5,025 nucleotides of DNA from Limnobacter sp. (GTDB lineage Bacteria > Pseudomonadota > Gammaproteobacteria > Burkholderiales > Burkholderiaceae_B). The position numbers were made by a program, and so were the translations under genes. The notes below the pieces were generated by a model, which was not told the origin of the DNA, did not search any database, and was given only the letters and a program-made list of their open reading frames with translations. The stretch is taken from positions 1 through 5,025 of the forward strand of contig JAAURO010000171.1 in the NCBI GenBank assembly GCA_012032215.1. Reading direction: 5' to 3'. This document shows, one piece after another, positions 1 to 5,025 of this stretch. How positions within the stretch are numbered: the first letter of the stretch is position 1; each line of letters opens with the position of its first letter.

Positions 1-243
1 GGAAAAACATTTCTTGCCAGTATTTCCGGGAAAAACCAACGGGAAACCACTGTTTTCTGGAGCAATGGAATGACCTTTCATGGTACCCAATCACCATGCA
101 GAAACTTTCTGACTGGTGAGTTATCTTTGAAGACAAAAGCAATGTCAGGCAAGTTTTCTGATCTTGTAAAAATAACAACGGAAAAACTATTTTCATTACA
201 GGAATTAGGGACATGTAAAGTAAAGTTAAATATACAAAAATAA
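1..243 (+). CDS. Left-edge fragment of the uncharacterised protein (frame 1)
   Basis: There are eighty sense codons with no stop from base 1 to a TAA at 241-243, so this is the continuation of a gene that begins before the window. The translation starts GKTFLASISGKNQ and ends CKVKLNIQK. The stop appears right after a run of five A at 236-240. With six A the frame reads on as LNIQKITIEGTFHK into the next open stretch, so the stop is probably artificial. No domain was recognised. Confidence 0.45.
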   Translation, partial: GKTFLASISGKNQRETTVFWSNGMTFHGTQSPCRNFLTGELSLKTKAMSGKFSDLVKITTEKLFSLQELGTCKVKLNIQK

Positions 244-2057
244 CTATAGAAGGCACTTTTCATAAAGAACAAGTATTACTCGATATTTTTACAGATCATA
301 TTTTAGAGGCAATTAAAAAAGGAGAAATCAAAATAAAATTGGACAGAAAAATAACCAATCATAAAAACGATGAATTAATTTCTGAATCTTTTCAGAAAAA
401 AATCCGTATAGAAAACGGAAAGCCCTTTGTTGTAGAACAGACTAAATATCTTAAAAATCCGCAGCGCCAGCACACACTGACCATTCAGGTTTTTGAAAAC
501 CCACACGGCCAAGGCTTGCGCTCGGGCAGTTTTTGTCTCGGCATTGAAAGCGATGAAGTTCAGCACAAGGAAGTTTTCCACCCCATCTCGGACAATACAA
601 ATGAGGACCCTCTTGTTTTCAAACATACAACCCATCTTTACGGAACGGGTAGAAGACTCACAGAAAAAGAAAAAGTTATTGTAGAAAATGAAAAAGGAGA
701 GGAGTTATTGCAAATAGATTATCAAGAAATACCCAAAGAAAAAAAAGGAAAAATTGTTACCTTCACATTTGGGAACGGGAGTAAAATCACATTTACACTA
801 AGAGCAAACCACAAAGAAATTAGCAGATACATTTTGCAGAATCTTCGCACGCTTTTTCTAAGCGACCTCAGTGAGAAAGGTAAAAAACAATTAAAGCATT
901 TCAAGAAAAGACCTCCTTCAATGAAAATAAAAGAACAAAGAATTTCTGCTTGTACCTACCGAAAAACAAGCCATCACCTTCAGTGAATTAGTAAAGCAAA
1001 AAATATTTTCCCTTGCCCCTTCTTCACAGGAAAAACTGGCTTGTTGCCTGTATTTCAAGAAAACAAGAAAAGGCTATGGCGACCTTCTTTGCAAACCACA
1101 CGCCCTAAGCAGCAGCCTGACCACTCTTTCTGGAAATTTTTTATACAACGAATCTCACCATTACCTGGGGAATTCACAACTGGCCCTGTTTGCGAAAAAC
1201 ATGAATATCCATTTTATACAGGAAATAGCCTATAATTCGTTTTCAATAAAGCCACATGGTCGAATCCGTCAAAACGCTGTTTATAACCATACACGCTTTC
1301 GAAGCACGGAAAAATCACTTAACCAGGCAGAATCAAGTGTTTCTGCAAACAAAAAAAAGACAAAAAACCATGTGGGGAAAAATCAGCAAACAAATGAGCA
1401 AACACAGGAAACCACACTGTCAGAACACCGCACGGCTTTCTGCGGATTCATTTTCCCTTTTGAAAAAACAAGCAATTCAGAAACGCTTTCATTTGATTGC
1501 GAAAAACCACACACTGTTGCCATTACAGATCACCAGCAAAAACGCGAGTACCGCATGCAGTTTAATTATCCAGGAAAAAAGGACTGCTTGTGGGTTACAC
1601 CAACGGCCAAACAAACCAGTGCGTTCTCAAAGTTTTATGTAGATCAAGATGAAAATCTGGTTGAGTTCAAATTCAAACAACCAGAAAAAAAACAGAGAAG
1701 CAGAGCGGAAGAAAGTGCCGGACACGCACACATCCACTTGGCCTGTGGCATAGAGTACACCGCTCCGTTTCTGGAAACACAGGGAAAGGTCACACTACAG
1801 CAGAACCAGCCACACATCCTGAAAATAGGGGGAAACCACTTTTTCCTTCACTTTTCCCCTAACGGCGCGCTTTCCATTCAAACCACAGAAAACAATTTTA
1901 TTGCCTATTCACTAATGGGTTGGGTACGCCTTCTGGATTTCGCAGGCGTGCCTGCTACCAGGCAAGTTTCTAGTAAACAGTGGCCTTTCTGTTCATGATT
2001 GCCTTTGCAGGAAACAGTGACTTTTCCTTTGAATTTGGGCAAGACCCTGCGCATTAA
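1..2057 (+). CDS. Large uncharacterised protein, C-terminal part, frame-interrupted
   Basis: I do not recognise this protein. The frame is open from the left edge, so the start lies outside the window. Three overlapping open stretches (frame 1 to 240, frame 3 from about 240 to 899, frame 1 from about 931 to 1977) and a tail in frame 3 join into one frame of 686 residues if one base is added in each of four runs: A at 236-240, T at 899-901 (or A at 882-887), A at 929-932 and A at 1975-1977. The restored frame ends with TAA at 2055-2057, exactly against the pyrE stop. Content is Lys/Gln/Asn/Thr rich, with alternating hydrophobic stretches that suggest beta strands, a low-complexity polar linker around 1320-1420, and a hydrophobic stretch near the C-terminus (VAFLFMIAFAG). 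No signal peptide or catalytic motif is evident. The low GC at its left end differs from the housekeeping genes and suggests horizontal acquisition. Treating it as one gene is inference; degeneration into a pseudogene is the alternative. Confidence 0.55.
339..986 (+). CDS. Hypothetical ORF, middle segment of the uncharacterised protein (frame 3)
   Basis: The open frame runs from 219. The TTG at 339 is the first codon usable as a start, but no convincing ribosome site decides it, and the codons before it (ITIEGTFHKEQVLLDIF) look like coding sequence joined to the preceding segment. The protein is 215 aa as read, Lys/Glu rich, with beta-like stretches such as KIVTFTFGNGSKITFTLRA near residues 138-156. 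The last part, after about base 899, is probably read in the wrong frame, because the downstream frame gives a more protein-like continuation (QEKTSFNENK, then KNKEFLLVPTEKQ). It is best seen as a middle piece and not an independent gene. Confidence 0.4.
   Translation: MDRKITNHKNDELISESFQKKIRIENGKPFVVEQTKYLKNPQRQHTLTIQVFENPHGQGLRSGSFCLGIESDEVQHKEVFHPISDNTNEDPLVFKHTTHLYGTGRRLTEKEKVIVENEKGEELLQIDYQEIPKEKKGKIVTFTFGNGSKITFTLRANHKEISRYILQNLRTLFLSDLSEKGKKQLKHFKKRPPSMKIKEQRISACTYRKTSHHLQ
1201..1998 (+). CDS. Hypothetical ORF, C-terminal segment of the uncharacterised protein (frame 1)
   Basis: The ATG at 1201 starts a 265-aa frame, but the same frame is open back to 931 (KNKEFLLVPTEKQAITF), so this ATG is probably internal. 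It contains a Ser/Gln/Lys/Thr-rich linker around residues 30-75, then beta-like segments such as HILKIGGNHFFLHFSPNGA close to residues 205-223. It ends as SSKQWPFCS at a TGA (1996-1998). Adding one A to the run at 1975-1977 instead gives SSKTVAFLFMIAFAGNSD and a stop at 2055-2057, against the pyrE stop. GC is higher here than at the left end (53% in 1741-1800 by hand count). The function is unknown. Confidence 0.45.
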   Translation: MNIHFIQEIAYNSFSIKPHGRIRQNAVYNHTRFRSTEKSLNQAESSVSANKKKTKNHVGKNQQTNEQTQETTLSEHRTAFCGFIFPFEKTSNSETLSFDCEKPHTVAITDHQQKREYRMQFNYPGKKDCLWVTPTAKQTSAFSKFYVDQDENLVEFKFKQPEKKQRSRAEESAGHAHIHLACGIEYTAPFLETQGKVTLQQNQPHILKIGGNHFFLHFSPNGALSIQTTENNFIAYSLMGWVRLLDFAGVPATRQVSSKQWPFCS

Positions 2058-2758
2058 ATCACTCCATACCGGTTGCGGTACGCTTTCACGTTCTCGTACC
2101 AACCCGCCAACCGCAGGTGCGCGGCGCTGTTGGTCAGCAGGTAGCGCAACAAATCCTGCAAGTTGGCAATAGCGAGCACCGGTATGCCGTACAGCTGCTC
2201 GACTTCCTGCACGGCAGAGTGCGCGGTATCCTGGCCATTGCGCACGCCTTTTTCCATGCGGTCCAGGGCGATAAGCACGGCGGCAGGGACTGCCCCGTTG
2301 GCACGGATAATCTGTACCGATTCCCCCACCGAGGTGCCCGCAGAAATGACATCGTCGACAATGACCACATGGCCCTCTAAGGGGGCACCCACCAGCACAC
2401 CGCCTTCACCGTGATCTTTTGCTTCTTTGCGATTAAAGGCATAGGGTATGTCTTGCCCCAAACCGGCCATGGCCATAGAGGTAGCAGCCACCAAAGGAAT
2501 GCCTTTGTAGGCTGGGCCAAACAGCATATCCATGCGTAAACCCAGCACCCGCGATTGGTTAAGCAAGGTTTGGGCGTAAAATTCGCTTAGTCTTGCCAGG
2601 GAAGCCCCGGTATTGAACAGACCTGCATTGAAAAAATAAGGCGACATGCGGCCCGCTTTGGTTTTGAACTCACCAAAACGCAGCACTTCCAGTTCAACGG
2701 CAAATTGCAAAAACTGGTCAGACAACTGCTGCTGGGCACTCAACGGGGTTTCAGACAC
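2054..2758 (-). CDS. pyrE: Orotate phosphoribosyltransferase
   Basis: This cytoplasmic enzyme transfers the phosphoribosyl group of PRPP to orotate, giving orotidine 5'-monophosphate in de novo pyrimidine synthesis. The 234-aa product shows the orotate-binding N-terminal block FGEFKTKAGRMSPYFFNAG (residues 29-47, K34 matching E. coli K26), the FGPAYKGIP segment (80-88), the mobile catalytic loop KEAKDHGEGG (111-120, with K111, K114 and H116), and the 13-residue PRPP motif VVIVDDVISAGTS (131-143). The frame is intact. I chose the GTG at 2758 because a GGAG lies 8 bases upstream; an in-frame GTG at 2788 would add ten residues (MKSGLNGVST) but lacks such a site. At 234 aa it is longer than the 213-aa E. 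coli enzyme, mostly at the N-terminus and in an insertion near residues 168-182. It is divergent from xth and convergent with the unknown gene. The identification is secure. Confidence 0.97.
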   Translation of the reverse strand: MSETPLSAQQQLSDQFLQFAVELEVLRFGEFKTKAGRMSPYFFNAGLFNTGASLARLSEFYAQTLLNQSRVLGLRMDMLFGPAYKGIPLVAATSMAMAGLGQDIPYAFNRKEAKDHGEGGVLVGAPLEGHVVIVDDVISAGTSVGESVQIIRANGAVPAAVLIALDRMEKGVRNGQDTAHSAVQEVEQLYGIPVLAIANLQDLLRYLLTNSAAHLRLAGWYENVKAYRNRYGVI

Positions 2759-2766
2759 GGTACTTA

Positions 2767-2770
2767 CTCC
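2767..2770 (-). promoter_or_regulatory. Ribosome binding site of pyrE
   Basis: CTCC on the plus strand reads GGAG on the pyrE strand, 8 bases before the GTG at 2758. This spacing is near ideal and is the reason for choosing that GTG over the GTG at 2788, where the upstream bases fall inside the start of xth and hold no purine-rich site. Confidence 0.65.
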
Positions 2771-2791
2771 ATTTAAACCGGATTTCACACA

Positions 2792-3573
2792 ATGACCAGA
2801 ATTATCTCAGCTAATCTGAACGGAATTCGCTCGGCCCACAAAAAAGGCTTTTTCCGTTGGCTGCAATCCACCCACGCCGATGTGCTGTGCGTGCAGGAAC
2901 TCAAAGCACAGGTGGACGATTTAATCCCCGAGATGCAGGCACCCGAGGGCTATCAGAGTTGGTTTAATGCCGCCCAGAAAAAAGGCTACAGCGGCGTAGG
3001 CATATACAGTCGCACACGGCCTGTGGCCATACACCACGGCACGGGATGTCCGGAATTCGATGCCGAAGGCCGCATGGTGGCACTGGAATTCGAGCACACG
3101 GTGGTAGCCTCTATTTACTTTCCGTCTGGCAGCAGTGCAGACGCCCGCCAGGAAGCCAAATACCGATTTTTGGCACATTTTGAAAGTTTGCTGGATGGCT
3201 TTCAGGCCCACCGCAAACAGATTGTGCTGTGTGGCGACTGGAACATAGCACACCAGGAAATCGATTTAAAAAACTGGAAAGGCAACCTCAAGAACTCGGG
3301 CTTTCTGCCCGAAGAACGCAGCTGGATGAGCACACTATTGGGCACTCGCGGCTGGGTGGATGTGTACCGCCGCCTGTATCCCGCAGAAACCGACAACGCC
3401 TACACCTGGTGGAGCAACCGCGGCCAGGCCTACGCCAAAACGTAGGCTGGCGCATTGATTATCAGATTGCCAGCCCGACCATAGGCCAAACAGCCCGGGA
3501 AGCCAGCGTGTACAAAACGGAGAAATTTTCCGATCACGCCCCGCTCATTATCGACTACGACTGGAAGCTCTAG
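2792..3573 (+). CDS. xth: Exodeoxyribonuclease III / AP endonuclease (apparent frameshift)
   Basis: This Mg-dependent enzyme of the exonuclease-endonuclease-phosphatase fold cuts DNA 5' of abasic sites and trims 3' blocks in base excision repair. As given, the ATG frame stops at 3445 after YAKT. Adding one A to the AAAA run at 3437-3440 restores WWSNRGQAYAKNVGWRIDYQ and a 260-aa protein ending in TAG at 3571-3573. Conserved catalytic residues are present on both sides of the break: N8 or N10 in NLNGIRSA, E36 in VQELKA, Y109 in SIYFPSG, D149 and N151 in CGDWNIAH, D223 in WRIDYQ, and D248/H249 in FSDHAP. It resembles the Neisseria NApe / Bacillus ExoA branch more than E. coli XthA. Full conservation across the break argues for a sequence error and not a pseudogene. 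No clear Shine-Dalgarno precedes the start. The gap to pyrE is only 33 bases, so divergent promoters must overlap coding sequence. Confidence 0.95.
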
Positions 3574-3579
3574 AATTTT

Positions 3580-3592
3580 GGGGCTTAGCCCC
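3580..3592. other. Short GC hairpin between convergent xth and cyaY
   Basis: GGGGC (3580-3584) and GCCCC (3588-3592) form a perfect five-pair stem with a three-base loop, TTA, which is the cyaY stop codon read on the plus strand. The xth stop lies seven bases before the stem. The stem is short, and no T run follows it in either direction (the TTTT lies before the stem on the plus strand), so it is not a canonical intrinsic terminator. It may modestly slow polymerase or protect 3' ends. Confidence 0.3.
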
Positions 3593-3929
3593 CCAGAACA
3601 AGCACCAAAGGTGGGCAAGTTGTGCCTAGCTGTTCGGCAAGCACCTGCACAAAATGCGCCGAGAACGCCTGCCCACCGCGCGTGTTTTGCCATTCGCTGC
3701 CTGCCCAGCGGTAGTGAAAACCACCCGATTTGGCCGCCAGCCACAATTCGTAACTGGCTACCTGACTATTTAAAATGACCTTGCCCTGGGTACCAAAATC
3801 CAGATTGAGCACATTGTCCGTGCGGCTGGAGTCTGCATCCAAATCAAGCGTTTGGGCCAGGTTTTCAATATACTCTTCTACTTGGTCGAGGGTGTCCTCT
3901 ACCAAATCCTGAAATTCGGAATCTGTCAT
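3585..3929 (-). CDS. cyaY: Iron-sulfur cluster assembly protein CyaY (bacterial frataxin)
   Basis: Bacterial frataxin binds iron and the cysteine desulfurase IscS and modulates Fe-S cluster building on IscU in the cytoplasm. The 114-aa product is close to the usual 105-110. The acidic first helix MTDSEFQDLVEDTLDQVEEY carries the iron/IscS-binding Asp and Glu residues (D3, E5, D8, E11, D12, D15, E18, E19). The beta sheet follows with NVLNLDFGTQGKVILNSQ (residues 39-56), the family hallmark ELWLAAKSGGFHYRW (61-75), a conserved W80, and the C-terminal helix AFSAHFVQVLAEQ. The ATG at 3929 is supported by a strong AAAAGGAGG at 3940-3948, which lies inside the lptM coding region. The start codon overlaps the lptM start on the other strand, and the 3' end is convergent with xth, 11 bases apart. 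The C-terminus PPLVLVLGG is variable in the family. The frame is intact and the call is confident. Confidence 0.92.
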   Translation of the reverse strand: MTDSEFQDLVEDTLDQVEEYIENLAQTLDLDADSSRTDNVLNLDFGTQGKVILNSQVASYELWLAAKSGGFHYRWAGSEWQNTRGGQAFSAHFVQVLAEQLGTTCPPLVLVLGG

Positions 3930-4125
3930 GACCTTTAAACCTCCTTTTGTTGTGCTGTGGATCGGCCTGGCTGGCCTGACAGCCCTTTTGCCTGCCTGCG
4001 GGCAGCGCGGCCCATTGTATGCGCCTCAGGCGCCTGCTGCTTTGCCAGCACCGACTGCAAATCCCGGCGCTGAACCTGCTTCCAAAGCCCGACCACCAGA
4101 ACAACCTTCCCGCAAAATGCCATGA
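3928..4125 (+). CDS. lptM: Small lipoprotein LptM (YifL family)
   Basis: This 65-aa lipoprotein starts with a short basic N-terminus (K4), a hydrophobic core FVVLWIGLAGLTALL (residues 7-21), and the lipobox LPAC with the lipidated cysteine at C24. The mature end begins CGQRGPLY (24-31), the signature of the LptM/YifL family, followed by a Pro/Ala-rich unstructured tail. In E. coli LptM binds the LptD-LptE translocon and helps LptD form its native disulfides during outer-membrane insertion. The assignment here rests on the CGQ-GPLY motif and on its position directly before lysA, which is common in proteobacteria. The ATG at 3928 overlaps the cyaY start on the opposite strand (CATG at 3927-3930). 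Only a weak GGA lies seven bases upstream; a GTG at 3952 is an alternative start but would remove the basic residue. The stop overlaps the lysA start as ATGA, so the two are probably one operon. Confidence 0.88.
   Translation: MTFKPPFVVLWIGLAGLTALLPACGQRGPLYAPQAPAALPAPTANPGAEPASKARPPEQPSRKMP
3940..3948 (-). promoter_or_regulatory. Ribosome binding site of cyaY
   Basis: The plus strand CCTCCTTTT reads AAAAGGAGG on the cyaY strand, a near-perfect Shine-Dalgarno with ten bases between its end and the ATG. The same bases encode KPPF at the start of the lptM signal peptide, so one stretch serves both strands. Confidence 0.75.
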
Positions 4126-5025
4126 ATTCTACCGTGCAAAACCTTTCCCAACTGGTGCAGGCGCTTTCAAATACTCTCCACTACCCAACACACGCACACA
4201 CTGCAACCACCAGCCTGTGCATGGATTCTGTGGATTTGGCAGAACTGGCCCGCACCCACGGTACACCGCTTTACGCGTATTCCGCAACGCACATCCGTGA
4301 AGCATGGCTGGAATACGCCAACGCCTGCAAAGGGCTGGCGCAAACCACCATTGCTATGCCGTGAAAGCCAACTCCAACTTAGGAATTCTTAAATTGCTGG
4401 CAAGCCTGGGGGCGGGCTTCGACATTGTGTCTGCCGGAGAACTGGCCCGTGTAATAGCCGCAGGCGCCTGCCCTGCACGTGCGGTGTTTGCGGGGGTTGG
4501 TAAAACGCAAGCCGAAATTGAATACGCGATTGCACAAGACGTGGGCTGCTTTAATGTGGAATCGGCTCAGGAAATGCAGCGCATAGGCCAGCTTGCAAGC
4601 CGCGCACAAAAGCGGGTGAAGGTTTCGGTGCGTGTAAACCCAGATGTCGATGCAAAACCCACCCGTATATTTCTACCGGTCTGAAAGAAAACAAATTTGG
4701 CATCAGCATGGCTGAGGCGTTGGCGGTGTACCAGCAAGCAGCCAGCCACGAATGGCTGGAAGTGCACGGCATAGATTGCCACATTGGCTCGCAACTTACC
4801 GATCCATCCCCCTACCTGGCCGCACTCGAACGCGTGCTTGCTCTGGTTGACACCCTGGCAGACCAAGGCATTGCCCTTCATCACCTGGATTTGGGTGGCG
4901 GCATTGGCATTCGCTACCAACACGAAACACCGCCCAATGTGGCCGAGGTGTTGCAAGCATTGGCCAAGCGCGTGCAAGCCTGGGCTACAGCACAGGGCAG
5001 GCCCATGCCAACGCTTCTTCGAGCT
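4122..5025 (+). CDS. lysA: Diaminopimelate decarboxylase, 5' part (two apparent frameshifts)
   Basis: This PLP enzyme of the alanine-racemase-like fold decarboxylates meso-diaminopimelate to lysine, the last step of lysine synthesis. Frames break twice: at 4351-4352, where one more T gives TTICYAVKANSN, and at 4654-4657, where one more A gives VDAKTHPYISTGLKENKFG. With both corrected the window holds about 302 residues of the roughly 415-420 usual for the family, and the gene runs off the right edge. Visible motifs are the cofactor lysine K82 in YAVKANSN, GAGFDIVSAGEL (97-108), the VNPDVDAKTHPYISTG block (172-187), GIDCHIGSQ with H221, and the PLP-phosphate glycines LDLGGGIG (256-263). The ATG at 4122 overlaps the lptM stop (ATGA), implying translational coupling. 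The first 33 residues (His/Thr-rich) exceed most homologues; M34 (ATG at 4221) is an alternative start but would be short. The last codons read LLRA where relatives have a Phe-Glu-Pro-Gly-Arg type motif, so another indel may sit at the very edge. Confidence 0.94.

Noticed and set aside
490..1820. Recurring Lys/Asn/Gln-Pro-His tripeptides and the DNA word AAACCACAC in the unknown protein
   Set aside because: About five scattered occurrences with irregular spacing and no shared flanking sequence; they look like amino acid and codon bias and not a repeat array.
1840..1890. Resemblance of GGNHFFLHFSPNGALSIQT to the beta-rich repeats of VgrG or tail-spike proteins
   Set aside because: The likeness is only general (Gly-Gly plus alternating hydrophobics). 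There is no repeated register and no T6SS neighbour in the window, so no name was assigned.
2117..2414. Plus-strand open frames across the 3' half of pyrE, and a minus-strand frame at 2134-2370
   Set aside because: They are shadow frames of pyrE, with no family motif and no ribosome site.
2759..2791. A shared promoter or operator in the pyrE-xth gap
   Set aside because: Thirty-three bases are too few for two promoters, and no convincing -10/-35 pair or dyad could be seen.
2921..3744. Minus-strand open frames opposite xth, and a frame at 3430-3744
   Set aside because: They run antisense to xth and cyaY coding sequence, which have clear conserved motifs in the other reading.
1170..4386. Several GAATTC sites
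   Set aside because: About six palindromes in 5 kb is above chance, but they are spread over coding sequence with no arrangement that suggests a function.
236..4657. Programmed ribosomal frameshifting at the A runs as an explanation for the broken frames
   Set aside because: Seven sites in 5 kb, including TT in lysA that is not a slippery heptamer, and in genes such as lysA and xth that are not known to use recoding. Data error is far simpler.
4379..4977. Long minus-strand frames opposite lysA (for example 4567-4977)
   Set aside because: Cys/His-rich antisense shadow of a conserved gene. The plus strand carries the LysA motifs across the whole stretch.

Overview
The right-hand 3 kb is a chromosomal housekeeping block of a Gram-negative proteobacterium, most likely a betaproteobacterium of the Burkholderiales type. 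The evidence is a NApe/ExoA-type exonuclease III with the NLNGIRSA start and WWSNRGQAYAK motif, a frataxin-like CyaY, an LptM-type lipoprotein directly ahead of lysA, and PyrE divergent from Xth. A hand count gives about 55% GC in a sample of xth (2881-2940). The genus cannot be fixed from this window.

Layout. 1-2057 (+): AT-rich at first (25% GC in 361-420) and rising rightwards. It holds the C-terminal part of one large protein that I do not recognise, broken into several frames. 2054-2758 (-): pyrE, convergent with the unknown gene, with overlapping stop codons. 2792-3573 (+): xth, divergent from pyrE across a 33-base gap and split by one frameshift. 3585-3929 (-): cyaY, convergent with xth. 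3928-4125 (+): lptM, divergent from cyaY with overlapping start codons. 4122-5025 (+): lysA, coupled to lptM by an ATGA overlap, running off the right edge and carrying two frameshifts.

The main observation concerns reading frames. Seven places, three of them in well-conserved housekeeping genes (xth once, lysA twice), need exactly one extra base in a mononucleotide run to restore the reading frame. All are losses and none is a gain. This is the pattern of homopolymer under-calling in the sequence data and not of gene decay. The same correction at four places in the left 2 kb joins three apparently separate hypothetical ORFs into one open frame of 686 residues that stays open to the left edge and ends at the pyrE stop codon.

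The known genes cover unrelated jobs: pyrimidine synthesis (PyrE), abasic-site DNA repair (Xth), iron-sulfur cluster assembly (CyaY), LPS-translocon maturation (LptM), and lysine and diaminopimelate metabolism (LysA). Apart from the lptM-lysA operon they are packed neighbours and not a pathway. The only candidate for something undescribed is the large AT-rich protein on the left, and its function cannot be assigned from the sequence alone.
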